Assembly (NCBI GenBank): GCA_903898715.1
Contig: CAIUGL010000089.1
Location: forward strand, 1 to 62,373
Length of the DNA: 62,373 nt
Reading direction: 5' to 3'
Source: an uncultured Cytophagaceae bacterium
Lineage (GTDB): Bacteria > Bacteroidota > Bacteroidia > Cytophagales > Spirosomataceae
The translations under genes were made by a program, and so were the position numbers. Positions 33,745 to 43,150 of the stretch are shown here, in pieces. The stretch's first letter is position 1; the number at the start of each line of letters is the position of its first letter. The notes under the pieces were generated by a model that did no database searches, was not told the DNA's origin, and was given only the letters and a program-made list of their open reading frames with translations.

Positions 33745-34647
33745 ATGATTAAGATTGCGTTCGATTCGATTTATGCACATGAATTGCCTGAAAATCATCG
33801 CTTTCCTATGTTGAAATATGAGCTGATTCCGGGCCAATTAATCCATGAGGGGACCTGCAGTCGGGATCAATTTTTTTCGCCTACTCGGTGTTCAAAACAG
33901 CACGTTTTACTGACTCACACAGAGGAATACGTAAATAAACTACTAAATCAGACCCTCAGTCCAGCTGAAATCAGACGTTTCGGTTTTCCTCAATCCCCCG
34001 AATTAGTCAATCGCGAACTTATAATCACACAAGGTACAATTGATGCCTGTGGATTTGCCTTCGAAAATGGCATTTCGTTAAATGTGGCAGGTGGCACACA
34101 CCACGCATTTGCAGATCGAGGAGAAGGGTTTTGTCTACTCAATGACATGGCCATCGCGGCCAATTACCTGCTGTCGACGAAACAAAGCAAAAAAATATTA
34201 ATCATTGACCTAGATGTACATCAAGGAAATGGCACGGCAAATTTGATGCAAAAGGAGCCACGCGTCTTCACATTTAGTATGCATGGTGGGTCCAATTACC
34301 CCTTTCATAAAGAGCAATCGGATTTGGATATTCCCTTAGCGGATGGCACAGATGGGCCAACCTATTTAGCTATTTTAAGCGACACATTACCCAAACTTTT
34401 CAAGGAGGTCAAACCTGATTTTGTATTTTACTTGTCGGGCGTAGATATTCTAGCAACCGACAAATTAGGCAAGTTAGCCGTGAGTCTAGAAGATTGTAAA
34501 ATGCGGGATCAGCTTGTGTTCCAACAAGCCAAATCGCACGGAATACCGGTCGTAGTAGCTTTAGGAGGTGGCTATTCGCCCGACATCAAAGTGATCGTTG
34601 ACGCACATTGCAATACCTTCCGTCTTGCCATGGATATTTTTGGTTAA
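33745..34647 (+). CDS. Histone-deacetylase-family (acetoin-utilisation type) deacetylase
   Basis: A 300-residue zinc-dependent deacetylase of the arginase/HDAC fold, cytosolic. Landmarks are the His pair in NVAGGTHHAFADRGEGFC, the metal-binding DLDVHQGNGTANL, HGGSNYPFHK, the second Asp region in YLSGVDILATDKLG and the catalytic Tyr in ALGGGYS. Length is normal for the bacterial class. Its natural substrate (acetylated polyamine, protein or small molecule) cannot be deduced. The next gene begins only about 80 bases later and is unrelated in function. Confidence 0.92.
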   Translation: MIKIAFDSIYAHELPENHRFPMLKYELIPGQLIHEGTCSRDQFFSPTRCSKQHVLLTHTEEYVNKLLNQTLSPAEIRRFGFPQSPELVNRELIITQGTIDACGFAFENGISLNVAGGTHHAFADRGEGFCLLNDMAIAANYLLSTKQSKKILIIDLDVHQGNGTANLMQKEPRVFTFSMHGGSNYPFHKEQSDLDIPLADGTDGPTYLAILSDTLPKLFKEVKPDFVFYLSGVDILATDKLGKLAVSLEDCKMRDQLVFQQAKSHGIPVVVALGGGYSPDIKVIVDAHCNTFRLAMDIFG

Positions 34648-34730
34648 TTGGGTTTAGAAATTTTCTACTTAATTTAGTTTGTAAACTAGCTAGCTTACAC
34701 CTAGTTACCCTCAACCTATTCGATACCCAG

Positions 34731-36047
34731 ATGATACGACTATTCAATTTTTCAGGAATGATTGATGCCGCCTTCAAAGGTCTAATACTAATTTTCTTTT
34801 TAACTGGAACGCTGGAAGCACAAAACCTACGTGTGGGGGCAGCGGTCAGAGTCATAACACCAAACCCCTTATTGCCTGTCTCCGGCGGTATCGGAATTCC
34901 ACATGCTGTAACTGAAAAACGAGGAGATTTATTTGCTCGAGCCATGGTATTTGAACAAGGCACTGAGCGTTTTGCCATCGTCAATGTCGATAATTTAGGC
35001 TGGACCTCTGTGCTAGGAAATCGTTCACGCGCACGCATCAAAGGCATTCGACCTGAAAATATTTTGATTGGCGCTACGCATACACACAGTGCGCCGGATG
35101 CCTACGGATTTCCAGATGCATCGGGAAAAAGTTATGCAGATTTGGCGTATTTAGATTGGTGTGTCGAGCAAATCGCAGAAGCTGTTAATGAGGCATCTGC
35201 CAACTTACAACCTGCGACATTAAAAGTTGCCATGGGCGAAGCGCAAGGTAAAATTGCCTATAATTATTATGCCCCAGCGCTATATGATCCACGTTGTGGA
35301 ATCATTCAGGCGCTGGCAAGTTCAGGTCCTCGAGCAGGAAAGCCTATTGCAACCTTGGTCAATTATGCTGTACATCCGGAGGTTTTGGGTAACTCTAGAG
35401 GTATTTTAAGCCCAGACTTGATCGGACCGATGTATCAAAAAATCGAGTCAACCATTGGCGGGGTCGCCTTATTTATGAATGGTGCACAGGGAGGTATGGT
35501 TACGGCAGATACGCGTTTAAACTATGTTAAGGAAGGTGAACAGCAAAAAGAGGCGAACACCTGGGAGGAATGTATTCGCATTGGTGAACTTTTAGCGGTG
35601 GAAGCGATGCGCATTGTTGACAAAGCACCTGTCTTAAAAAATCCAACAATCTACTGTACTTCAAGAAAATTGGAATTCCCCATTGATTCCGAAATCATGC
35701 GTTATATCCTGCAAAAATCACCTTTGAAATATGAGGTAACTAAGGAGAATTTCGTAACGACTCAATTGAATCTGTTGAATATTGGACCTGCACAAATTTT
35801 AACTGTTCCCGGAGAGGCTTTACCCAATGTGGGCTATTATGTCAAACGAAATATGCACACCAAAATGCCTTTCCTTTTTGGCCTAACAAATGACGCCTTT
35901 GGATACATGCTCGCTAAAGTCGACTTTAATTCTTTCAAACGCTATGATTATATCATGCAAACGTCTCTGGGAGAAATGACAGCAGAAATTTACATGGAAC
36001 AAGCGATTAAACTAGTTAAAGAGAGTCCTAAACCGCAGGACCAGTAG
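34731..36047 (+). CDS. Neutral/alkaline ceramidase-like hydrolase (N-terminal domain), exported
   Basis: ATG 34731 is preferred. It leads to the hydrophobic segment AFKGLILIFFLTGTLEA, a signal peptide, whereas the longer frame starts within the HDAC gene. The mature protein opens with LRVGAAVRVITPNPLLPVSG and carries the family motif LIGATHTHSAPD (zinc His in H-x-H), FMNGAQGGMV and LTVPGEALPN near the C-terminus. Ceramidases of this family hydrolyse the amide of ceramide. Bacteroidota members are often shorter than the classical 650-residue enzymes, as here (about 440), and lack the C-terminal immunoglobulin-like domain. The real substrate may be another N-acyl or ester compound. It is followed by the 756-residue protein 60 bases on. 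Confidence 0.82.
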   Translation: MIRLFNFSGMIDAAFKGLILIFFLTGTLEAQNLRVGAAVRVITPNPLLPVSGGIGIPHAVTEKRGDLFARAMVFEQGTERFAIVNVDNLGWTSVLGNRSRARIKGIRPENILIGATHTHSAPDAYGFPDASGKSYADLAYLDWCVEQIAEAVNEASANLQPATLKVAMGEAQGKIAYNYYAPALYDPRCGIIQALASSGPRAGKPIATLVNYAVHPEVLGNSRGILSPDLIGPMYQKIESTIGGVALFMNGAQGGMVTADTRLNYVKEGEQQKEANTWEECIRIGELLAVEAMRIVDKAPVLKNPTIYCTSRKLEFPIDSEIMRYILQKSPLKYEVTKENFVTTQLNLLNIGPAQILTVPGEALPNVGYYVKRNMHTKMPFLFGLTNDAFGYMLAKVDFNSFKRYDYIMQTSLGEMTAEIYMEQAIKLVKESPKPQDQ

Positions 36048-36109
36048 TTTATCAATTGACGTTTACATCATATTCAATCAAGTACATTAGTGGAAAAATA
36101 TCCAGTGAG

Positions 36110-38326
36110 ATGAAAAAAATAATGAGCCTTCTTTTAGTGGTTATCAGCACCTATTGTTTGGGTCAAAAAAATGCAGGCCAACCTGTCTATGTCGATAAAC
36201 CATTCAATCAAGATTATAGTATTAAATATAATTATCAGGATAAATCACCTCTCAAGTCGGCCTTTGCTGACCGCAATGGGGCCATCAAAATCTTGAGTTT
36301 GACGGGATTAATGCTACCCCACGATGGTGCCTTTTTATATCCGGGAAGCTTAAGGCCGGACCAACGAAACCGTACGAGTAGCAACAAAAAAATACAAAGC
36401 TTAACGGTATATGAAAATCAATTTGTTTTCATGGACGACAAGGCTATTTTTAGTCACGCATGGGCCGGCACACTGTATGCCAAACATGAGCTAGCAAATG
36501 CCAATATCCTCGCCGGAGGAACCGACTTCACCTTTTTAATCAGTGATGGATCGGAATTACATTTGGTCAATAAATCCAAGACAGTATTCAAAACGCGAAT
36601 AGCCAACGATACCATTCTGTCCATTCGGCATGAACCAAAGGGTGGTTATTTTTGGGTGTTAACGAATCAAGGCTTGTATCGATTTGATCCGGCATTAGGG
36701 CAGTTGGCACCATGGATTTCCGGAACGAATTTCACCGCGTTTGACGTACATGCTACATTAGGGATTATAGGCACAACGGACGGTTACTTCTCTGTTGATT
36801 TAGTGAGCAAAAAACAAGGGGTACTCCAACAGAAAATACCGGTTAAAGCAATAACGGCGGTAAAAATTATTGCGGATAAAGTTTGGTTTGGTTCGACGAA
36901 TGGTGCGTTTGCCTTACGTAAAGATGGCAAATTCGATTATTATCAAGGGGAGCGATGGCTTCCAGGCAACCACATTGATGCCATCGCTGAAGGTCCTGAA
37001 AATTCCGTATTGGTGGTTACCAATGGAGGTTTAGGTCAAATTTGTTTTAAGTCGATGACCTTGCATGAAAAGGCTTTATACTATGAGGCGCAAGTTCGGG
37101 AGAGACATATCCGACATGGGTTTAATGCCTCGTTGAGCGGGATGGATCATGGAAATATTGCTACCGGGTATTTATCAGATTCAGATAATGATGGTTTATG
37201 GACCTCCATGTATTTGGGTGGGGAGATTTTTCGGTATGCTGTGACGAAGGAGCCAGCGGCATTAGAAAACGTGCGCGAAGCGTTTGAGTCGATGGAAAGA
37301 CTTTATACCGTTAATCCTGTTCCGGGGTTCCCGGCACGTTCATATGAAAGACACGGATTTATCGAAAAGTTATCAGATCCAGAACGCTGGCAGCATTCAC
37401 CTGAACCGGAGTGGGATTGGAAATCGACGACCTCCTCGGATGAGGTAATTGGCCATATTTTTGCATTTGGCGCCTTAGCTGAATTGGTACAGGTACCTGA
37501 TTTACAAAAACGGGCAATTGTCTTGATTGACACCGTGATGTCGCATATTATTAAAAATGATATGTATCTCATCGACTATGATGGAAAGCCAACGTTGTGG
37601 GGGAAATGGAATCCGAAATATGTGAATGGTTTTTCGATTCACATTGGAGATCGCAAGCTCAATTCATCGAATATCATCGCCATGTTACAAACTGCGTATC
37701 GGTTTACAAAAAAGCCCATATACAAGCAGAAGGCATTTGAGTTGATGGAAAAGTATGGCTACTATGAAAACTTAATGCGGCCCATGAGTCAAATTGGACA
37801 GGCTCCTACGGATGCGGATCCATTCGCTAAGAACCTTTCAGACGGCTGGAATCATTCCGATGACGAGATGTATTTTGTGGGCTATTGGGGTTTATACCGG
37901 TATGCATTTAATGATACCTTGCGGGCAAGTTTCAAGAAATCCATTCTGGATCATTGGGAAATGGAGCGACCTGAAAAAGAAGGAGCATGGAATATTTTCA
38001 CAGCACTTACCGGAGTGAAAACATTTGATTTGGATGAGGCAGCTTGGTACTTGCGTGAACATCCACTTGACCTAGTAGATTGGTCAATTCAAAATAGCCA
38101 CCGAAATGATATCGAAAAATTAGCCCCCAATTTCAGAAATCAAATGACCAAAGAAGTCCTACCCCCTGATGAGCGACCGATTCAACGCCATAATTCGAAT
38201 ATGTTTACCTTGGACTATACCCGAAGCAACGGGACTTCGGAACATAGTGCTGGTGATATTTGGTTGTTGCCCTATTGGCTTGGACGCTATTTACAGGTGA
38301 TTAGTGCGCCGGTGGGTGGGAAATAG
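36110..38326 (+). CDS. Exported protein: N-terminal propeller joined to a C-terminal (alpha/alpha) toroid
   Basis: ATG 36110 gives a signal peptide (MKKIMSLLLVVISTYCLGQ). Residues 60-320 are beta-strand repeats of the kind seen in two-component-regulator-type propellers (FWVLTNQGLYRFDPALG, VWFGSTNGAFALRKDG, VLVVTNGGLGQICF). Residues 330-740 are helical with conserved aromatic/acidic clusters (RHGFNASLSGMDHGNIATGY, DSDNDGLWTSMYLGGEIFRY, NHSDDEMYFVGYWGLYRY), typical of (alpha/alpha) toroids such as glucuronyl hydrolases or related glycan enzymes. The His/Asp-rich pockets suggest an enzyme, but no exact family was recognised. It probably shares transcription with the ceramidase-like gene upstream. 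Confidence 0.65.
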   Translation: MKKIMSLLLVVISTYCLGQKNAGQPVYVDKPFNQDYSIKYNYQDKSPLKSAFADRNGAIKILSLTGLMLPHDGAFLYPGSLRPDQRNRTSSNKKIQSLTVYENQFVFMDDKAIFSHAWAGTLYAKHELANANILAGGTDFTFLISDGSELHLVNKSKTVFKTRIANDTILSIRHEPKGGYFWVLTNQGLYRFDPALGQLAPWISGTNFTAFDVHATLGIIGTTDGYFSVDLVSKKQGVLQQKIPVKAITAVKIIADKVWFGSTNGAFALRKDGKFDYYQGERWLPGNHIDAIAEGPENSVLVVTNGGLGQICFKSMTLHEKALYYEAQVRERHIRHGFNASLSGMDHGNIATGYLSDSDNDGLWTSMYLGGEIFRYAVTKEPAALENVREAFESMERLYTVNPVPGFPARSYERHGFIEKLSDPERWQHSPEPEWDWKSTTSSDEVIGHIFAFGALAELVQVPDLQKRAIVLIDTVMSHIIKNDMYLIDYDGKPTLWGKWNPKYVNGFSIHIGDRKLNSSNIIAMLQTAYRFTKKPIYKQKAFELMEKYGYYENLMRPMSQIGQAPTDADPFAKNLSDGWNHSDDEMYFVGYWGLYRYAFNDTLRASFKKSILDHWEMERPEKEGAWNIFTALTGVKTFDLDEAAWYLREHPLDLVDWSIQNSHRNDIEKLAPNFRNQMTKEVLPPDERPIQRHNSNMFTLDYTRSNGTSEHSAGDIWLLPYWLGRYLQVISAPVGGK

Positions 38327-38468
38327 TTAACGTATGGAATCTACATTACCTTGCTGGCTCAAACACTTGAAGTCCAAAAAATTACTTAATTTCAAATTTA
38401 TTCTAGAGAATTGGCCATCCTCTGTAAAGAATTAGCTCTTGATTATAGGCTGAAACCGATTCTTGATT

Positions 38469-40301
38469 ATGGATATCAATTCTTCTTTAAATAAAAATCC
38501 TTCAAAGCTTCCTAGTGCCTACGATGCGTTTTTGAAGGATAATTTTGATTTAAAACCCCTATTAGAATCTCGCAATAAAACGGTTGATGTTAAAAAAACA
38601 TTAGCCAAATACACGGGGGAATTTGGGTATAAACAGAAAAGGCATTTACTGAATAGAGTATTGGTAGGCTATGCAGAACGCCACATGAAAGATCTGGATG
38701 GATTGAGTTTAGATCAGGCCATTGATTTGATTTTCAAGAAACCAGATTTCGGAGAACCTGTCAATAATTACTACCATGATTTTCCGCCAGAAGCTTACAA
38801 GAAAAAATACTTAGTAGATGATGTAAAGCCTGGGGAACCTTTCATCAGTAAACCTTATTCGAAACAAGAAAGAGAAGGATTTGTCCCTGAATTCGCAGGT
38901 TCCGAAAGATTGGGGGCGATTGATTCATGGGTTTACACCAGTATGTATAATCAACCAACCTCTGTAGGATGGAGACTCTTTTTATTTTTTCATACACTCG
39001 TGCCATTTAAAGATGATGGGGGAAGACAAAAATCCACCTATTATAGCATGAAATTAACGTTTGATGCGGCATGGAGAAATTATAAAGATTACATAATCGA
39101 TGTTACGCTTTCTGAACGAATGCTTGAATTGCTAAATTTGAGATACAGCAAGAAAGAAGCTCCAGACGAAAATTTTGCTCGCGAAGTTCAAGAATTATTC
39201 ACGGTAGGTAAAAGGCCTTTTTCCAAATTCACTGAGTCCGATGTGAAAGCAGCCGCCAGATTATTTGTTGGCTGGGATTCAATGTATTGGGAAAATATCG
39301 TTGGCGAAGGTTATGTAACGAAAAACAACTACAATGAATTTAACCATGACACGGGGGACAAACAATTCTCCAAATTCTATGGGAACCGCTTGATTAAGGG
39401 TAAAACCGGCCAAGATGGAGGGTTGATTGAAATGAAGGAGTTCTTCGACATGGTATTCCAAACAGAAGAGGTCGCCATTCACCTATGCAGAAGATTAGTA
39501 CAATTCTTTGTCTACCCGGTTATCAATGTTTACGTAGACGAGAATATCATCAAACCCATGGCCGAGGTTTTGAGGAAGAGTAATTATTCGTTGGCAGAGG
39601 CATTAAAAGTATTATTAAAAAGTGAATATTTCTTTGCAGAGGAATTTTACAATTCCATGATTAAATCACCGATGGAATTTTCCATGGGGATGTACAAGGA
39701 ATTTGAAATATTAAAAGGACATGTAGGCTATGATAAATTCAACACATTTTTTGACGAGGATAAAAAGCAGTTTGATTCCAAATATTTGGATCCAATTTAC
39801 CTAGCATACCGTATTTTTTCACAAGTAAAATTTCATTCCATTGGCAGGCAAGGATATTCGATTGGAAATCCACCAAGTGTTTCCGGCTGGCAAGCGTATT
39901 ACCAAGAACCTGTCTATGACTTGATTTGGATTAATTCTGATTCCATAAAAAGACGCAAAGAATTAGGCGAGGCAATTGCCAAAAATGGACTCGATTTCTT
40001 TGATCGACCTAAAGTACGTTTTGACGTGAACTTACTTCTCAATAAAATCAAAGACCCAAGCAATATCAATTCATTCATTCGGGAATTGGCTTTTCTTATT
40101 TTAGGTGTAGAAATCAATGAAAAAGCATTTTTGCGAATTAAAAAATCCATTTTGGGGGACAACTTTCCAGATTACTACTGGTCAGATGCTGTTAATTCAT
40201 TTCAAAAAAACCCAAATAAAGACAACTTCAACGTTTTATATATACGAGTTGGACAGATATTATCTCAAATATTTGACTTAAATGAAATTCATGTTTTTTA
40301 G
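38469..40301 (+). CDS. DUF1800 family protein
   Basis: A 610-residue protein. ATG 38469 is the first ATG; a TTG two codons earlier is less likely. The family pattern is seen in KQKRHLLNRVLVGYAERHM, GWRLFLFFHTLVPF, FAREVQELFTVG (the DUF1800 E-L-x-x-x-F-T-x-G signature), VKAAARLFVGWDSMYW, RRLVQFFVYPVIN and NPPSVSGWQAYYQEP. There is no recognisable signal peptide, which is common here. DUF1800 is nearly always next to DUF1501, and the pair is thought to act on the cell surface or in the periplasm; the function is unknown. It abuts the DUF1501 gene with no gap, so coupling is tight. Confidence 0.9.
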   Translation: MDINSSLNKNPSKLPSAYDAFLKDNFDLKPLLESRNKTVDVKKTLAKYTGEFGYKQKRHLLNRVLVGYAERHMKDLDGLSLDQAIDLIFKKPDFGEPVNNYYHDFPPEAYKKKYLVDDVKPGEPFISKPYSKQEREGFVPEFAGSERLGAIDSWVYTSMYNQPTSVGWRLFLFFHTLVPFKDDGGRQKSTYYSMKLTFDAAWRNYKDYIIDVTLSERMLELLNLRYSKKEAPDENFAREVQELFTVGKRPFSKFTESDVKAAARLFVGWDSMYWENIVGEGYVTKNNYNEFNHDTGDKQFSKFYGNRLIKGKTGQDGGLIEMKEFFDMVFQTEEVAIHLCRRLVQFFVYPVINVYVDENIIKPMAEVLRKSNYSLAEALKVLLKSEYFFAEEFYNSMIKSPMEFSMGMYKEFEILKGHVGYDKFNTFFDEDKKQFDSKYLDPIYLAYRIFSQVKFHSIGRQGYSIGNPPSVSGWQAYYQEPVYDLIWINSDSIKRRKELGEAIAKNGLDFFDRPKVRFDVNLLLNKIKDPSNINSFIRELAFLILGVEINEKAFLRIKKSILGDNFPDYYWSDAVNSFQKNPNKDNFNVLYIRVGQILSQIFDLNEIHVF

Positions 40302-42389
40302 ATGAAAAGAAGAGACTTTATACATAATTTTTCTCATGCACTAGCTGCCAGTACGATGATGCCTCATTTATCATATCTGGACGCATCTAAGAAATATTCT
40401 CTACTTGAAAATACGGTAGATCCTGGCAAAATATTAATTGTATTGCGTTTCGATGGGGGTAATGATGGACTCAACATGATTACGCCGATGGACCAATATG
40501 CTAACCTGAATAAGGTCCGCCCCCATGTGATCATACCCGAAAAAAAATTAATTCAACTTGGGAAAAACGATTTAGCCTTTCATCCGGAATTTAAGGATAT
40601 GAAAATTCTTTTTGATGAAAAAAGAATGAAAATTATTCAGAATGTTGGTTATGCGAGTCCAGACTTGTCTCATTTTAGGTCTTCCGATATTTGGCAATCG
40701 GCATCCGATTTTAATGAGTTTGTTTCATCAGGTTGGTTAGGTAGATTAGCAGAACATGAACACCCAAATTTTCCAACTGCCTATCCAAACAATAAATTCC
40801 CAGATCCTTTAGCGATTGAATTAGGCTATTCGAATTCATTATTGCTAACCGGCAAAACCACTTTTCCGGGATTTATAGCTGGAGACCCTCAAAATATCAA
40901 TGAAATTCTGAATGAATTTGACACAAACTATCCCAGTACCTACGCAGGAGATAAACTAAATTACATTCAGACCATTGCCAAACAGTCAAACTTATATAGC
41001 ACTGTTGTTAAAAAGGCTTATTTAAAAGGGAATCACTCGGTCAAATTCCCGGATACTGAACTTGGAGGTCAGTTTTATCAAATGAGTCGGTTAATCCGTG
41101 GAGGCTTAAACACCCGAGTATATCATGCAATTCTAGGAGGATTTGATACGCATGATTCTCAAGTACTTCAAGATGATCATACACAAGGCAACCATGCGAA
41201 ACTCCTCAAAACTGTAAATGATGGCATTATTGCCTTAATGAAATGCTTAGATGAAACAGGGGATTCTGACCGAATTATGTTGGTCACATTCTCCGAGTTT
41301 GGTAGAAGAATTGTTTCTAGGTCAACGAATGGGACAGATCATGGAACGGCTTTTCCTATGATGATTTTTGGCAATAACTTAAATGCGAATGTATTAGGCA
41401 AAAACCCTAAGATAGATCCTAAAATCACGTGGGAAGATAATTTAGAAGCTGAATTTGACTTTAGACAAATTTATGCCTCCGTCATTGAACAGTGGTTAGG
41501 AGGAAATGATGCGACCTTGAAAAATGTATTAACCAAGAGTTATACCCAAGTAGGCCTGACCAAGGCGTATGCAGATGACGACATGGATGGAATATTGGAT
41601 CGGGATGACAAATGCTTAAATACGCCTATCGGTGCGATGGTTGACACCAATGGCTGTGAAGTTTTTTCCTTAGCTCCAGATGCTATTTCAGTAATAGCAA
41701 GCTCAACTTCATGTATAGGTCAAAAAAATGGCGCGATCACCATTAGTACTTCCAACAAGAATTTCGACTATACCTTATCGATCGGTGAAACCGGTGCGGG
41801 GGTATTAACGAAGGCAAATAATTATACCCAAAAAATTGAAAATCTGGCCGTTGGCACATATTCCATCACCATTCGGGTAGATGGTAAGCCTACTTATGAA
41901 CGAAAATATGAAGTAAAAATAAGTGAACCTCAAGCGCTCAATGCTGTCACTTCAATAGATTCCGTGACGGCAAGTTTGAATCTGAGTTTGAAAGGAGCTG
42001 AAACGTATTTCATCAATTTGAATGGAAATGCAACGGAAACGGTCAATTCAAAAATCAACTTACCCTTACAAAAAGGGCTAAATACGTTAAGAATTACGAC
42101 CACGAAAGAATGCCAGGGGGCTTACAACCAAGAAATATTTTTATCGGAAGAGACAAATATTTTCCCGAATCCAACACCAGGCCCAGCCAAAATTTTCATT
42201 CCCGGTAACGACTTTGTTGTGGACATCAGTATCCATTCGATGCATGGCACAAGCGCCATGCAAACAAGGCATAATATACCGATGAACCGATTAGTTGATG
42301 TAGACCTGAGCGATTTGAGCGCAGGAATGTATTTGGTTAAAATGAGTGGCAATACGGTCAGAACAACGTGTAAATTGATAAAATATTAA
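40302..42389 (+). CDS. DUF1501 family protein with T9SS C-terminal sorting domain
   Basis: A 695-residue protein with a twin-Arg-type start (MKRRDFIHNFSHALAAS). The DUF1501 catalytic-like core (related to the alkaline phosphatase/sulfatase fold) spans roughly residues 40-420: ILIVLRFDGGNDGLNMI, NVGYASPDLSHFRSSDIW, FDTHDSQVLQDDHTQGNH, MLVTFSEFGRRIV and NGTDHGTAFPMMIFG. A calcium-type repeat follows (DDDMDGILDRDDKC), then beta-sandwich domains and a C-terminal T9SS signal (NIFPNPTPGPAKIFI through SAGMYLVKMSG to KLIKY). It may therefore reach the surface by T9SS. Second in the DUF1800-DUF1501-lipoprotein operon. Confidence 0.88.
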   Translation: MKRRDFIHNFSHALAASTMMPHLSYLDASKKYSLLENTVDPGKILIVLRFDGGNDGLNMITPMDQYANLNKVRPHVIIPEKKLIQLGKNDLAFHPEFKDMKILFDEKRMKIIQNVGYASPDLSHFRSSDIWQSASDFNEFVSSGWLGRLAEHEHPNFPTAYPNNKFPDPLAIELGYSNSLLLTGKTTFPGFIAGDPQNINEILNEFDTNYPSTYAGDKLNYIQTIAKQSNLYSTVVKKAYLKGNHSVKFPDTELGGQFYQMSRLIRGGLNTRVYHAILGGFDTHDSQVLQDDHTQGNHAKLLKTVNDGIIALMKCLDETGDSDRIMLVTFSEFGRRIVSRSTNGTDHGTAFPMMIFGNNLNANVLGKNPKIDPKITWEDNLEAEFDFRQIYASVIEQWLGGNDATLKNVLTKSYTQVGLTKAYADDDMDGILDRDDKCLNTPIGAMVDTNGCEVFSLAPDAISVIASSTSCIGQKNGAITISTSNKNFDYTLSIGETGAGVLTKANNYTQKIENLAVGTYSITIRVDGKPTYERKYEVKISEPQALNAVTSIDSVTASLNLSLKGAETYFINLNGNATETVNSKINLPLQKGLNTLRITTTKECQGAYNQEIFLSEETNIFPNPTPGPAKIFIPGNDFVVDISIHSMHGTSAMQTRHNIPMNRLVDVDLSDLSAGMYLVKMSGNTVRTTCKLIKY

Positions 42390-42392
42390 TAG

Positions 42393-43109
42393 ATGAGAAA
42401 CCTTATTTACCTTGTATGGATTGGTTTATTTGTCTTAGGATGCTCTAAAGAGGATTCGGCAGATCCTATGCCCGTAACACCTCCTCCGATTTTAGAAATT
42501 GGAGAAATGAATTTGGAACTTCCAGAAAACAACAAAGATTGCGAAACGGGAACCATCACACAGGATAAGGCTGAGGTGGAATTTAAATGGAAAGCCGCTC
42601 CGAATGCAACTAAGTATGAACTTCAAGTGACCGATATCCAAGAAGCCAAAGCAACTAAATTCACTGATATCGTAGGTACTAAAAAAACAATCTCGCTAAC
42701 CCGTGGAAAGTCGTATTCCTGGACGATTACAGCAGCTAATGCAGGTACTAAAACAGTCACATCTGCCCAATGGAAATTCTATTTATCTGGTGAAGGCAAA
42801 GCCAATCGAGCTCCCAATGCAGCAAAAGCAATCTCTCCTGTTCCCGGTTCTACGATAAGTGCGAATGCAGCTGGCAACGTTAAATTTGACTGGTTGGCTC
42901 AGGACCCCGACTCGGATGTTCTCAGTTATACCATCCGCATCGATACACTATCAGCAAGTACTCAAAAGTATGCGGGCAATTCATTTGAAACCAAGAATCC
43001 ATTTTATGAAGTGAAGTTACAGCCCGGCAAAATTTACTACTGGTCGGTGGTCGTAAAAGACCAATCCATCGCTGTCAAATCAGATGTATTCACGTTTAAG
43101 CTCAAATAA
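42393..43109 (+). CDS. Fn3-like surface lipoprotein of the DUF1800/DUF1501 unit
   Basis: A 238-residue lipoprotein with signal MRNLIYLVWIGLFVLGC (lipobox VLGC), a Pro-rich linker (PMPVTPPPIL) and two fibronectin-III-like domains: one from VEFKWKAAPNATKYELQV to SAQWKFYLSGEG, the other from VKFDWLAQDPDSDVLSYTI to GKIYYWSVVVKDQS. It is only 3 bases after the DUF1501 stop, so it belongs to that operon. A clear paralogue is cut by the right end of the window (61801). Probably a surface-exposed binding partner; function unknown. Confidence 0.85.
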   Translation: MRNLIYLVWIGLFVLGCSKEDSADPMPVTPPPILEIGEMNLELPENNKDCETGTITQDKAEVEFKWKAAPNATKYELQVTDIQEAKATKFTDIVGTKKTISLTRGKSYSWTITAANAGTKTVTSAQWKFYLSGEGKANRAPNAAKAISPVPGSTISANAAGNVKFDWLAQDPDSDVLSYTIRIDTLSASTQKYAGNSFETKNPFYEVKLQPGKIYYWSVVVKDQSIAVKSDVFTFKLK

Positions 43110-43150
43110 ATTTCAGCAGGCGCATTTTACTTGCGTGCCTGCTGAAATTT
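43108..43150. terminator. 14-bp-stem terminator shared by convergent genes
   Basis: A perfect 14-bp inverted repeat (43108-43121 with 43137-43150) lies between the Fn3 lipoprotein gene and the convergent lipoprotein gene. One arm is also the last codons (QQARK and stop) of the minus-strand gene ending at 43127, so the hairpin is partly protein-coding. Confidence 0.75.

Noticed and set aside
38334-38435. 33-codon plus-strand frame between the toroid protein and DUF1800
   Set aside because: No similarity, no signal, and no coupling to neighbours; not distinguishable from chance.
38437-38470. 10-bp direct repeat TCTTGATTAT (38437-38446 and 38461-38470) at the DUF1800 start
   Set aside because: Short and A/T-rich, with the second copy overlapping the start codon; too weak for a regulatory claim.
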